Below are positions 54,636 through 63,290 of a stretch of DNA of 64,000 nt, piece by piece. Both the position numbers and the translations under genes were made by a program. The stretch comes from an uncultured Oscillospiraceae bacterium. GTDB lineage: Bacteria; Bacillota; Clostridia; Oscillospirales; Oscillospiraceae. The notes below the pieces were generated by a model, which was not told the DNA's origin, ran no database searches, and saw nothing but the letters and a program-made list of their open reading frames with translations. The number at the start of each line of letters is the position of its first letter. The first letter of the stretch is position 1. The stretch is from positions 6,061 through 70,060 of the forward strand of contig CAKTRJ010000006.1 in the NCBI GenBank assembly GCA_934597345.1, read 5' to 3'.

Positions 54636-55192
54636 GCCTGAACGGCTTCGTCATACACCAGCTCCATGCCGAAGATACCGCTGAGACGGCCGGCAAAGGC
54701 GTCCACCAGATCCTCGGCGCCGAAGGCCACAGCCACATACTCACCGCGGACGGCCACCACCACCTTGTCGGGGAAGCCGCACATCCAGCGGTTGGCCTGA
54801 ACGGCATCCCGCAGCGCCGTGGCCAGCACCTGGGCGTCACCGGACGCATGATAGGCCGCGGCGGTGAAGGTGTTGGCGTTCAGCATGTGAACGAGAGACG
54901 CGGCCTCGTCCACCTCCGCCGCCTCCGGCAGCACCAGCTGGTACTCCGCCAGAGACCGGTCGGTCAGGTCGAAGGCGCCGGGAGCGCCGTCCACCATCTG
55001 CTCCGCGTCGGGGCCGCCGCCCACCACGGCGAACTTCTCGTCCTCGCCATAGTCGTTCCACACGGTCTCCAGCAGGTTCAGCGCGCTGGTGATCTCAGCA
55101 GGCTGGTCATTCTTGGTGTCGTTACCGCCGCAGGCCACAAGGGACAGGGCCATCACAGCGGCCAGCAGCAGGGCAAAAAGCTTTTTCATCAA
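54632..55192 (-). CDS. Lipoprotein, probably DUF4358
   Basis: A 186-aa protein. Signal MKKLFALLLAAVMALSLVAC with lipobox LVAC. The rest (SLVHMLNANTFTAAAYHASG, VVVAVRGEYVAVAFGAEDLV) resembles DUF4358 proteins, which commonly sit beside DHHW genes. Expected outside the cell, working with the next gene; the two overlap by ATGA. Confidence 0.72.
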   Translation of the reverse strand: MMKKLFALLLAAVMALSLVACGGNDTKNDQPAEITSALNLLETVWNDYGEDEKFAVVGGGPDAEQMVDGAPGAFDLTDRSLAEYQLVLPEAAEVDEAASLVHMLNANTFTAAAYHASGDAQVLATALRDAVQANRWMCGFPDKVVVAVRGEYVAVAFGAEDLVDAFAGRLSGIFGMELVYDEAVQA

Positions 55193-55269
55193 AATATCCT
55201 CCTTGATTTCCGCAATTCATGCGGGTCTGTTTTGTTAGACGCAGTTTTTCGTCGTTTTGTTCCCGGAAA

Positions 55270-55659
55270 TTATAACCAAGATTGGTCGAAGCCATACGGA
55301 AGTAATTCCTTCAGGGCGAATTTCTTCGCGTCGCCCGCCTTGTTGATGCAGAGCACCTCCATATTGGGGGCAAACTCCATCATCACCTGGCGGCAGGTGC
55401 CGCAGGGCACGCAGTAATCGTCGCTGCGTCCGGCGATGGCAATGCGGACGAAATCACGGTGTCCCTCGCTGACGGCCTTGAAGATGGCGGTGCGCTCGGC
55501 ACAGATGGTGGCGCCGTAGGCGGCGTTTTCGATGTTGCAGCCGGTATAGACCGTGCCGTCGCTGCACTCCAGCGCCGCGCCCACGGGAAAGTGGGAATAG
55601 GGGATATACGCCATATCCAGCATGTCAATGGCCTTTTGGCAAAGCTCTTTCTCTGTCAT
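55270..55659 (-). CDS. cdd: Cytidine deaminase
   Basis: A 129-aa zinc enzyme that converts cytidine to uridine. Motifs: SHFPVGAALECSDG, catalytic CAERTAI (Cys-Ala-Glu) and zinc PCGTCRQ. AAAGGAG precedes ATG 55659. It follows the ABC exporter gene by 14 bp. In Bacillus cdd lies in the era operon; here it is about 10 kb away. Confidence 0.96.
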   Translation of the reverse strand: MTEKELCQKAIDMLDMAYIPYSHFPVGAALECSDGTVYTGCNIENAAYGATICAERTAIFKAVSEGHRDFVRIAIAGRSDDYCVPCGTCRQVMMEFAPNMEVLCINKAGDAKKFALKELLPYGFDQSWL

Positions 55660-55673
55660 GATCGTCTCTCCTT

Positions 55674-57566
55674 TTAACTCAATTTTGCCTGACCGGTATA
55701 CAGCTGATAGTACCGGCCCTTCTCCTCCAGCAGCTGGGCGTGGTCGCCCCGCTCGATGATCTGTCCGTTCTCCAGCACCAGAATGGCCTGTGCATTGCGG
55801 ACGGTGGACAGCCGGTGGGCGATAACGAACACCGTCCGGCCCTCCATCAGGGAATCCATGCCCCGCTCGATCAGCGTCTCGGTGCGGGTGTCGATGGAGC
55901 TGGTGGCCTCATCCAGGATCAGTACCGGGGGATCGGACACAGCGGCCCGGGCGATGGCCAGCAGCTGCCGCTCGCCCTGACTGAGGCCCGCGCCGTCACC
56001 GGTGATGACGGTGTCGTAGCCCTGGGGCAGATGGCGGATGAAGGTGTCGGCGTTGGCCAGTCTGGCGGCGGCGCGGATCTCCTCGTCGGTGGCGTCCAGC
56101 TTGCCGTAGCGGATGTTGTCAGCGATGGTGCCGGTAAACAGGTGGGTATCCTGCAGCACCATGCCCAGCGACCGGCGGAGGGAATCCTTGGCGATGTCCT
56201 TCACGTCGATGCCGTCGTAGGTGATGGTGCCCTCCTGAATGTCGTAAAAGCGGTTGATGAGGTTGGTGATGGTGGTCTTGCCCGCGCCGGTGGAGCCCAC
56301 GAAGGCGATCTTCTGGCCCGGCTTGGCGAACAGGGACACATCGTGCAGCACCGTCTTTTCCCCGTCATAGGAGAAGGTCACATGGTCGAACCGCACGTCG
56401 CCCTTCAGCTCCACCAGCGTGCCGTCGGGCTTCTTCCACGCCCAGCGGCCGGTGCGCTCCGTGGTCTCGGTCAGCGTGTCGCCGTCCTTTTCCACACGGA
56501 CGATGACGGTCTTGCCCTCGTCGGTCTCCGGCTGGGCGTCCATGACGGCGAAGATGCGCTCCGCGCCTGCCGCGGCGGCCAGCAGCGTGTTTACCTGCTG
56601 GCTGATCTGGCCGATGGGCTGGCTCACCTGCTTGACATACAGCAGATACGCGCCCAGGGAGCCTACGTCGAACATGCCGCCGATGGCCAGCAGGCCGCCC
56701 ACGCAGCAGGTGACGGCGTAGTTGATCTTGCTGAGGTTGCCCATGGCGGGCATCATCATACCGGCGTAGGCCTGTGCCGCCGTGGCGGCCTGCCGGTACT
56801 CGTCGTTGAGGGTGGTGAAGCGGCCGATGGCCTGCTTCTCGTGGTTAAAGACCTTGATGACCTTCTGGCCCTCGATCATCTCCTCGATATAGCCGTTCAC
56901 CGCGCCCAGCGCCGCCTGCTGCCGCTGGAAGTTCACGCGGCTGCGGCCGCCGATGACCTTCACCACCACACCCATCAGCGCCAGGAAGCCGAAGGTGATC
57001 AGCGTCAGCCACGGGTTCAGGATGATCATCATCAGCACCGTACCCAGGAACGTCAGCACATTGGAGATGATGCTGGCGAAGCTGCTGTTCAGCATCTCCG
57101 ACACGGTGTCGATATCGTTGGTAAAGCGGCTCATCAGGTCGCCGGACTGGTGCCGGTCATAGTAGCTGACGGGCAGCTGCTGCAAGCGGTCGAACAGGTC
57201 CTGCCGGATGGCAGCCACCGTCCGCTGGGCCACATGCACCATGATGCGGGCATAGGCGAAGGAGCACACTGCGCTGAGGGCGAACAGGCCGCCCATCAGC
57301 ACCAGCATTTTCAGCAGACCGGAGAAATCGCCGGGCAGGATATAGTCGTTCAGCAGCGGCTTGAGCATATAGCTGGTGGCCACGCTGCCCACAGTGCTGA
57401 GGATCAGGCACACCGCCACCAGCACCAGCGCCGCCTTATAGCGGCCCACATACCGCATCAGCTTTTTGAGGGTGCCTTTCATGTCCTTGGGCCGCTGGAA
57501 GCCGTGACCGTTGGGGCCGTGACCGTGGCCGCCGCCACGGGGCGCTCTCGTCTTGTTGTCAGCCAT
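55674..57566 (-). CDS. ABC exporter, ATPase-permease subunit with consensus catalytic site
   Basis: A 630-aa half-transporter. N-terminal His/Gly-rich tail (GGGHGHGPNGHG), six-helix membrane domain, then nucleotide domain with Walker A GSTGAGKTTI, signature LSQGERQLL, Walker B VLILDEATSS (catalytic Glu present) and H-loop VIAHRLS. ATG 57566 lies 9 nt after AAGGAG; it overlaps the end of the partner gene. With that partner it forms a heterodimeric exporter, likely for drugs or peptides, under MarR control. Confidence 0.9.
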   Translation of the reverse strand: MADNKTRAPRGGGHGHGPNGHGFQRPKDMKGTLKKLMRYVGRYKAALVLVAVCLILSTVGSVATSYMLKPLLNDYILPGDFSGLLKMLVLMGGLFALSAVCSFAYARIMVHVAQRTVAAIRQDLFDRLQQLPVSYYDRHQSGDLMSRFTNDIDTVSEMLNSSFASIISNVLTFLGTVLMMIILNPWLTLITFGFLALMGVVVKVIGGRSRVNFQRQQAALGAVNGYIEEMIEGQKVIKVFNHEKQAIGRFTTLNDEYRQAATAAQAYAGMMMPAMGNLSKINYAVTCCVGGLLAIGGMFDVGSLGAYLLYVKQVSQPIGQISQQVNTLLAAAAGAERIFAVMDAQPETDEGKTVIVRVEKDGDTLTETTERTGRWAWKKPDGTLVELKGDVRFDHVTFSYDGEKTVLHDVSLFAKPGQKIAFVGSTGAGKTTITNLINRFYDIQEGTITYDGIDVKDIAKDSLRRSLGMVLQDTHLFTGTIADNIRYGKLDATDEEIRAAARLANADTFIRHLPQGYDTVITGDGAGLSQGERQLLAIARAAVSDPPVLILDEATSSIDTRTETLIERGMDSLMEGRTVFVIAHRLSTVRNAQAILVLENGQIIERGDHAQLLEEKGRYYQLYTGQAKLS

Positions 57567-59292
57567 CAATGCTCACTCCTTCCTGCTGGGATTCATAGAC
57601 CTCGCGGTAGATGTCGCAGCTGTCCATCAGCTGCCCGTGGGTGCCCTGACCCACGATATGCCCGTCGTCCAGCACAAGGATCATGTCCGCGTCCATCACG
57701 GAGGTGACACGCTGGGCGATGATCAGCTTGGTGGTGCCGGGCAGGGCGTCCTTCAGGGCGGCGCGGACCTTGGCGTCGGTGGCGGTATCCACGGCGGAGG
57801 TGCTGTCGTCCATGATCAGCACCCTGGGCCGCCGCAGGATCGCCCGCGCGATGCACAGGCGCTGCTTCTGGCCGCCGGACACGTTGGTGCCGCCCTGCTC
57901 GATATGGGTGTCGTACCCGTCGGGCATTTTCTCGATAAACTCGTCGGCGCAGGCCATACGGCAGGCGTTGGCGATCTCCTGGTCGGTGGCGTCCTCCCGG
58001 CCCCACCGCAGGTTCTCCCGGATGGTGCCGGAGAACAGGGTGTTCTTCTGCAAAACCATGGCGCAGCCGTCACGCAGCGCCTCCATGGTATAGTCCTTTA
58101 CGTTGTGTCCGCCCACATAGACCGCGCCCTCGTTGACCTCATAAAGCCGGGGGATCATGCTGACCAGCGTGGACTTGGCGCTGCCGGTGCCGCCCAGAAT
58201 ACCCACCGTCATGCCGCTTTCGATGTGAAGGTCAATGTTGTTCAGGTTCCAGGCCTCCGCCGTGGGATGGTATTTGAAGAAAACGTGTTCAAAGCGGATG
58301 TCGCCGTTTTCCACCGTCAGGCTGCTGTCGGCCTGTGCGTCGGTGATCTCCGGCTGCTCCTCCAGCACCTCCTTGATGCGCTTGCCGCAGGCGATGGCGC
58401 GGGTCAGGATCATCAGCACCATGGACACCATCATCAGGGACATCAGGATCTCGCTGGCGTAGGTGAAGAAGGCCATCAGGTCGCCGGACAGAAGGGTGCC
58501 CGCCGCCACATCGTGGCCGCCCAGCCACATCAGGGCCACGATGGTGCCGCCCATCAGCAGGATCATGAGGGGCATGAACATCACCACAAAGCCGAAGGCC
58601 CGCTGGGCGGTATCCCGAAGCTTATCGTTGCGCCGGCGGAACTTCTCGGTCTCCTCGTCCTCACGGACGAAGGACTTCACCACGCGCACGGCGTTCAGGT
58701 TCTCCTGCACCACCAGGTTCACGTCGTCGGTGGCGCTTTGCAGCGCGGTGAAGAACGGCCCCACATAGCGGATCACGATGACCACCGCGAGGATCAGCAG
58801 CGGCACCGTCACCAGAAAGACCTGGCTCAGGTCAAGGCTGATCTGCAGCGCCTTGATCAGCGCGGTGATCAGCATCACCGGTGCGCGGACGCACATGCGC
58901 ATGCCCATAAACAGCGTCATCTGCACCGACGACACGTCGTTGGTCAGGCGGGTGATGAGGCTGGCGGTGGAAAAGCGCTCGATGTTGGCGAAGGAGAAGC
59001 GCTGCACCTGCTCATACTCCGCCTGACGCACCTGCGCGCCGAAGCCCATGGACGCCTTGGCGGCGAACACCGCCGCGCCCACGCCGCCGGCCAGCGCCAG
59101 CAGCGACAGCACCAGCATTTTCAGGCCCGTCAGCAGGATATAGGCCCGATCGCCGTTGGCGATGCCCACGTCCACGATCTCGCTCATGGCCTGGGGCAGC
59201 TCCAGCTCCAGCACCGCCTCCGCGATGGAACAAAGCACGCCCAGCAGGATCCACTGGCGATAGCCTTTGGTATATGGGAAAAATGTTTTCAT
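57559..59292 (-). CDS. ABC exporter, ATPase-permease subunit with degenerate catalytic site
   Basis: A 577-aa half-transporter. Walker A GGTGSAKSTL, signature VSGGQKQRL, but Walker B reads VLIMDDSTSAVD with Asp in place of the catalytic Glu, and the H-loop region is IIAQRVTS with Gln in place of His. This is the pattern of the weak subunit in BmrC/BmrD or TM287/288 pairs. ATG 59292 overlaps the MarR stop by ATGA. Confidence 0.9.
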   Translation of the reverse strand: MKTFFPYTKGYRQWILLGVLCSIAEAVLELELPQAMSEIVDVGIANGDRAYILLTGLKMLVLSLLALAGGVGAAVFAAKASMGFGAQVRQAEYEQVQRFSFANIERFSTASLITRLTNDVSSVQMTLFMGMRMCVRAPVMLITALIKALQISLDLSQVFLVTVPLLILAVVIVIRYVGPFFTALQSATDDVNLVVQENLNAVRVVKSFVREDEETEKFRRRNDKLRDTAQRAFGFVVMFMPLMILLMGGTIVALMWLGGHDVAAGTLLSGDLMAFFTYASEILMSLMMVSMVLMILTRAIACGKRIKEVLEEQPEITDAQADSSLTVENGDIRFEHVFFKYHPTAEAWNLNNIDLHIESGMTVGILGGTGSAKSTLVSMIPRLYEVNEGAVYVGGHNVKDYTMEALRDGCAMVLQKNTLFSGTIRENLRWGREDATDQEIANACRMACADEFIEKMPDGYDTHIEQGGTNVSGGQKQRLCIARAILRRPRVLIMDDSTSAVDTATDAKVRAALKDALPGTTKLIIAQRVTSVMDADMILVLDDGHIVGQGTHGQLMDSCDIYREVYESQQEGVSIDG

Positions 59293-59747
59293 TCTGTGTC
59301 CTCCTGGGTTTCGCTGAGATTGTCTGCGATCCGCAGCAGCAGCCGCCGCAGCGTATCCTTTTCCTCCCCGGAAAGGCCCTGCTCCGCCCGGGCGTTCATC
59401 TGTGCCGCGATGGCACAGAACTGGGCGTAGAACTGCCGCCCGCTGTCGGTCAGCGCAAGGATACGGCACCGGCCGTCGCTTTTGCTGGTCTGGCGGCGTA
59501 CCAGGCCCTTCTCCTCCAGCCGTCCCACGATGCCGCTGGCGGTGGAGGGCTTCACCATCAGGTGCTCCTCCAGCATCCGCTGGTTCACCTCGCCCTCGGC
59601 CTCCTGTAAAAAGGTCAGCGTCCGGCACTGCATGGGAGATACGTCGTACTGCCGCAGCATCCGGGTCATCAGCCGGTGCATCTGGTGGTCGCAATAGCCC
59701 ATCAGCATCCCGATCTGTGTGGCCTCATGAATATCCCGGCACCTCAT
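59289..59747 (-). CDS. MarR-family transcriptional regulator
   Basis: A 152-aa winged-helix regulator: NQRMLEEHLMVKPSTASGIV (recognition helix) and GRLEEKGLVRRQTSKSDGRC (wing). It heads the operon with the two ABC subunits and probably represses it through two identical palindromes upstream. An inducing drug would lift repression. GGAGGGG precedes the start. Confidence 0.93.
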   Translation of the reverse strand: MRCRDIHEATQIGMLMGYCDHQMHRLMTRMLRQYDVSPMQCRTLTFLQEAEGEVNQRMLEEHLMVKPSTASGIVGRLEEKGLVRRQTSKSDGRCRILALTDSGRQFYAQFCAIAAQMNARAEQGLSGEEKDTLRRLLLRIADNLSETQEDTE

Positions 59748-59781
59748 GGCAACCCCTCCTTTGTTGCGAAAATTTTAAATA

Positions 59782-59810
59782 TTTAGCATGCTAAAAATTA
59801 GCATGCTAAA
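59782..59810. promoter_or_regulatory. Two identical MarR operator palindromes
   Basis: TTAGCATGCTAA occurs at 59783-59794 and 59798-59809, centre to centre 15 bp. They lie just downstream of the -10, so a bound repressor would block transcription start. Confidence 0.85.
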
Positions 59811-59838
59811 TACTACCACAGACATTTTGAATCGTCAA
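59810..59838 (-). promoter_or_regulatory. Promoter of the MarR-ABC operon
   Basis: On the minus strand TTGACG (59838-59833), 17-bp spacer, TAGTAT (59815-59810), directly before the operators. Confidence 0.75.
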
Positions 59839-59891
59839 GAGGAATTCGCCCGCGGCGCTGTGAACAATTTGTGAATTGTTTGTCACACTCG

Positions 59892-59920
59892 TTGACATCC
59901 GCCCCTTGCCGTTGTATAGT
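59892..59920 (+). promoter_or_regulatory. Strong sigma-A promoter of a short untranslated transcript
   Basis: TTGACA (59892-59897), 17-bp spacer, TATAGT (59915-59920). No gene follows within the next 90 bp on this strand. Confidence 0.8.
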
Positions 59921-59926
59921 AGCATC

Positions 59927-60012
59927 AGACAAAGAAAGTATCGTTTTTTCACATTGTTATTCTCTCTCCTTTCATGAAAAAACCGGGGCTGTGCTTCAGC
60001 CCCGGCTTTTTT
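59927..60012 (+). ncRNA. Candidate small RNA, about 86 nt
   Basis: A strong promoter ends 7 nt before and a strong terminator closes the transcript. The middle is single-stranded and has TTCTCTCTCCTTTC (about 59960-59973), complementary to Shine-Dalgarno sites such as GAAAGGAGA. An ATG at 59974 has no ribosome-binding site. A trans-acting sRNA that blocks translation is the simplest reading; not a family I can name. Confidence 0.55.
59977..60012. terminator. Bidirectional terminator (sRNA and LysM-GH18 gene)
   Basis: CCGGGGCTG-TGCTT-CAGCCCCGG flanked by six A and six T. Confidence 0.9.
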
Positions 60013-60015
60013 GCG

Positions 60016-61299
60016 TCATTCCGCCTTTTCGATGGTAAACGCGCCGTTCAGCACCAGATATGTCTGGGGCGCGTCCCGCATCAGGCTCCACAGCCCCGCA
60101 CCCTGTAAGCCGTTTTCCGCCGCCAGACGGAATTTGGCAAGGCTGGAACGGGCATCCTCGAACCACACCTCGTGGACGGTACCGGTCTCCGCCGTATACC
60201 GGAACCACGGGGACTGGGCCGTTTCGTCGTACCGGATCTCCGCGCCGTACCGCCGCGCCAGCGCCAGCGCCTCCTGCGGCGACAGGGAGGGCGCGCGGGT
60301 GATGCCCTGCCGGAAGGGCAGCGGCCAGTCGTAGCCGTAGGTGGGTACACCCAGAAAGATCTTCTCCCGGGGGATCTCCGTCAGCGCGTAGTCCAGCACC
60401 CGCCGCACCTGGGGCATGGGGGCCACCGCCATAGGCGGCCCGGCGGTATAGCCCCACTCATAGGTCATCAGCAGCACGCCGTCGGCCGCCCGGCCCAGGG
60501 CGGCATAGTCGTGGCCCTCGTAGAGCAGGCCCTTCTGTCCGGCGCTGGATTTCGGCGCCAGCGCCACGATCACCGGCCAGCCCAGCGGGTTCAGCCGCTG
60601 CCGCAGGGCCGCGATGAAGGCGGCGTAGGCCGCCGCCTGACGGCCCTCCAGATACTCGAAGTCCACGTCCAGCCCCTGATAGCCCTTTTCCGCCATGTTG
60701 GCGGCAATGGCGTCGATCAGCGCCGCCTGTGCCGCCTCGTTTTCCAGCAGCGCCCCGCCCAGCCGGCTGTCGAAGCGGCCCTCCGCCGTCAGGGTGGACA
60801 GATGCATCCATGGCCGGGCCTGATATTCCGCCGCCGCGGCCAGCATCCAGCCGTCGTCAGGGATCACCAGGCCGCCCGCCGCCGTGATGCCGTAGGTAAA
60901 GGGCGTCAGATATGTCATGTAGGGCAGCACCGTGCGCAGCAGCGCCTGCCCGATGAAGGGATAGGCATAGCCGTTGACCGCCAGCGTGCCGGACTTTTCC
61001 CCCTTCAGGGCCACGATCAGCTCCTCGTCCGGCAGGATATCTGGCTGTCCGCCCAGAAAGTAGTTGTTCTGATACAGGGACAGCGTCGTTACGCTCTCCC
61101 GCCGGGCAATGCCCGCCAGCGTTTCACCGGGCCGCACCACATGCACCCGCTCCGGCTCGTAGACTACCAGCGTCTGCCCCACCGCCAGCGCCCCGCCCGC
61201 CGGTACCTGATTCAGCCGCCCCAGCAGCGTGGGGCTGACGCCGTACTGCCGGGCGATGCCGTACAGGGTCTCACCGGTGCGTACCACATGGATCTGCAT
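60016..61299 (-). CDS. LysM-GH18 protein (YaaH/SleL-like spore cortex or wall hydrolase)
   Basis: A 427-aa protein. Two LysM repeats at about 2-45 (IHVVRTGETLYGIARQYGVS) and 51-95 (VHVVRPGETLAGIARRESVT) bind peptidoglycan or chitin-like glycan. The GH18 barrel has the catalytic motif GLDVDFEYL (DxDxE intact) and MTYEWGYTAGPP. There is no signal peptide, as in Bacillus YaaH and SleL, which are placed on the spore. ATG 61299 is chosen because it starts the first LysM. Confidence 0.9.
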   Translation of the reverse strand: MQIHVVRTGETLYGIARQYGVSPTLLGRLNQVPAGGALAVGQTLVVYEPERVHVVRPGETLAGIARRESVTTLSLYQNNYFLGGQPDILPDEELIVALKGEKSGTLAVNGYAYPFIGQALLRTVLPYMTYLTPFTYGITAAGGLVIPDDGWMLAAAAEYQARPWMHLSTLTAEGRFDSRLGGALLENEAAQAALIDAIAANMAEKGYQGLDVDFEYLEGRQAAAYAAFIAALRQRLNPLGWPVIVALAPKSSAGQKGLLYEGHDYAALGRAADGVLLMTYEWGYTAGPPMAVAPMPQVRRVLDYALTEIPREKIFLGVPTYGYDWPLPFRQGITRAPSLSPQEALALARRYGAEIRYDETAQSPWFRYTAETGTVHEVWFEDARSSLAKFRLAAENGLQGAGLWSLMRDAPQTYLVLNGAFTIEKAE

Positions 61300-61388
61300 A
61301 CATACCACCTCACGCCAGCATATGTGCCGTGCGCCGCTGTCAGAACGGCAAGAGGGCGGAGGCACGCCCTGTCCTCCGCCCCGCTTCC

Positions 61389-61847
61389 TTATGACCAGCA
61401 GCTGTTTTCGCCGTCCAGCAAAAAGCCGTCGGTGTCATGGACGAAGCCGTTTTCCAGCATCTGCCGCCAGGTGGCGGTGCCGCTGGCGCCATGGTTTCCG
61501 GTCATGGAGTCATACACCGTGGGTGGAAACTGCTGGGCGTCCCGCTGCATGTCCTCTCCGGCACCGCCGAAGGTGCTGCCGTGGTTGTCGTTGAACGCTT
61601 TGTCGTTGCCGTTGTCCCGGTAAGCGCCGTAGCCGCTGCGGCCCGTACCGTTCCGGGCGGCGCCGTTGCTGTCGGTGACGCCGTCGTCCACCGTGCCGCC
61701 GTTGGCGTCGTTATTGGTGCTGCCGTTGTTGGTGGTGTTGTTGCTGTCGCTGCCGGGACGGTTGGTGTTTGCCTTGTCCTCGCCGCAGCCGGTCAGCGCC
61801 AGCGCCAGCAGCGCCGCCATGGCCAGCGCCATCACTTTTTCCTTCAT
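61389..61847 (-). CDS. Low-complexity lipoprotein
   Basis: A 152-aa protein: signal MKEKVMALAMAALLALALTG with lipobox LTGC, then an Asn/Thr/Gly/Asp-rich stretch (about 30-95), and a small C-terminal module (TVYDSMTGNHGASGTATWRQ, MLENGFVHDTDGFLLDGENS). Anchored outside the membrane; family not recognised. GGAGGATGGG precedes the ATG. The LysM-GH18 gene lies 89 bp downstream on the same strand, past a GC-rich hairpin (GGGCGGAGG...CCTCCGCCC), so a shared spore or wall role is possible. Confidence 0.7.
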   Translation of the reverse strand: MKEKVMALAMAALLALALTGCGEDKANTNRPGSDSNNTTNNGSTNNDANGGTVDDGVTDSNGAARNGTGRSGYGAYRDNGNDKAFNDNHGSTFGGAGEDMQRDAQQFPPTVYDSMTGNHGASGTATWRQMLENGFVHDTDGFLLDGENSCWS

Positions 61848-62055
61848 ATCCCATCCTCCTTTTCGCAAAAGTCAGGCACGCAAACCGTGTCGGAGGTAGT
61901 ATGGTCGATTTCCGGCGAAACTCCCGCTGTAACTTCTGCCAGCATTGCATTTTTCAACAAACTGTGGTAAAATAATAATCCAATCTTTTTGAGACAAATA
62001 CTTTTTGTAATATCTGATGTTTATATAACGATTCGTGATCATTTGGAGGTGCGTT

Positions 62056-62826
62056 ATGCAAAAACTGGAAAAGCAGTTTCATATCCACTGTGTGGAAGGG
62101 GATGTGGGCCGCTATGTGATCCTGCCCGGCGACCCCGGCCGCTGCGAGAAGATCGCCGCGCTGTTTGACGATGCGCATTTCGTTTCCCAGAACCGGGAGT
62201 ATACCATCTATACCGGTACGCTGCTGGGCGAGAAGGTCTCCGTGTGCTCCACTGGCATCGGAGGCCCCTCCGCGTCCATCGCCATGGAGGAGCTGCACAA
62301 CATCGGCGCGGATACCTTCATCCGCGTGGGCACCTGCGGCGGCATCGATCTGGACGTCCGCAGCGGCGACGTGGTCATTGCCACCGGGGCCATCCGCTTC
62401 GAGCATACCAGCCGGGAATACGCCCCTATCGAATACCCCGCCGTAGCCAACTTCGAGGTGACCACCGCGCTGGTGCAGGCGGCCAAGGCGCTGGGCAAGC
62501 GCACTCAGGTGGGCGTGGTGCAGTGCAAGGACGCCTTCTATGGTCAGCATGCCCCGGCGCGGATGCCCGTATCCTATGAGCTGCTGAACAAGTGGGAGGC
62601 GTGGAAGCGTCTGGGCGTCAAGGCCAGCGAGATGGAAAGCGCCGCATTGTTCGTGGTGGCGGACGCCCTGCGCTGCCGCTGCGGCAGCTGCTTCCATGTG
62701 ATCTGGAACCAGGAGCGGGAGGCTGCGGGCCTGGATCAGGACATGAGCGAGGATACCACCTCCGCCGTGCAGGTGGGCGTGGAGGCACTGAAGCTGCTGA
62801 TCCGGCAGGATCGCGCCGGCAAGTAA
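62056..62826 (+). CDS. udp: Uridine phosphorylase
   Basis: A 256-aa nucleoside phosphorylase of family [22 protein letters not shown] (phosphate site), [20 protein letters not shown] and [18 protein letters not shown] (ribose site with Glu-Met-Glu) are the family signature. It splits uridine to uracil and ribose-1-phosphate. TGGAGGTG precedes ATG 62056. The next gene follows after 28 bp. Confidence 0.93.
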   Translation: MQKLEKQFHIHCVEGDVGRYVILPGDPGRCEKIAALFDDAHFVSQNREYTIYTGTLLGEKVSVCSTGIGGPSASIAMEELHNIGADTFIRVGTCGGIDLDVRSGDVVIATGAIRFEHTSREYAPIEYPAVANFEVTTALVQAAKALGKRTQVGVVQCKDAFYGQHAPARMPVSYELLNKWEAWKRLGVKASEMESAALFVVADALRCRCGSCFHVIWNQEREAAGLDQDMSEDTTSAVQVGVEALKLLIRQDRAGK

Positions 62827-62854
62827 ATACAGATAAAAATAAGGAGAAATACAT

Positions 62855-63085
62855 ATGATCTGGTCTATTATCGTGGGCGGCGTCATCGGCTGGCTGGCCG
62901 GTAAGCTGATGAAAAGCAAGGGCGGCGTCCTGCGCAACATCATTCTGGGCATCGTGGGCAGCGGCGTGGGCAACTGGCTGGCAGGCGCCATCGGTCTGGT
63001 GGCCCGGAACTCGCTGGGCTCGTTCCTCATCGGCGTGGGCGGCGCCTGCGTGGTGATCCTCATCTGCCGGTGGCTGTTCAAGTAA
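62855..63085 (+). CDS. GlsB/YeaQ/YmgE-family small membrane protein
   Basis: A 76-aa protein with three hydrophobic helices and the pattern MIWSIIVGGVIGWLAGKLMK and GGVLRNIILGIVGSGVGNWL typical of this stress-linked Transgly_assoc family. Role unknown in detail. AAGGAG lies upstream. It shares a transcript with udp and ends at a strong terminator. Confidence 0.87.
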   Translation: MIWSIIVGGVIGWLAGKLMKSKGGVLRNIILGIVGSGVGNWLAGAIGLVARNSLGSFLIGVGGACVVILICRWLFK

Positions 63086-63101
63086 GTGGGTAATTTTTGC
63101 C

Positions 63102-63139
63102 AAAAAACGTCTCTTGTACTGGGACAAGAGACGTTTTTT
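63102..63139 (+). terminator. Terminator after the GlsB-like gene
   Basis: AAAAAACGTCTCTTGT-ACTGGG-ACAAGAGACGTTTTTT, perfect 16-bp stem. Confidence 0.9.
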
Positions 63140-63160
63140 TGTAAAAATTTGAATTTTCCT

Positions 63161-63208
63161 CTTACATTTTGTCGAAAAATGTGCTATACTATTACCAATA
63201 AATGTAAG
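63161..63208 (+). promoter_or_regulatory. Promoter of the CarD-like gene bracketed by an inverted repeat
   Basis: TTACAT (63162-63167), 17-bp spacer, TATACT (63185-63190). CTTACATTT (63161-63169) and AAATGTAAG (63200-63208) are a 9-bp inverted repeat that brackets -35 and start site, a possible operator. Confidence 0.55.
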
Positions 63209-63290
63209 ACGCATGGGGTGCATGGCCATCGGGCCGTGCTTTTTTCAGTGTTTTGCGGTGTGTTTTTGTCGTGTGGAGAGAGGAGTATTC

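Noticed and set aside
59974..60110. ATG-led frame MKKPGLCFSPGFF beginning in the candidate sRNA.
   Set aside because: It has no ribosome-binding site and its first codons are simply the translated terminator hairpin.
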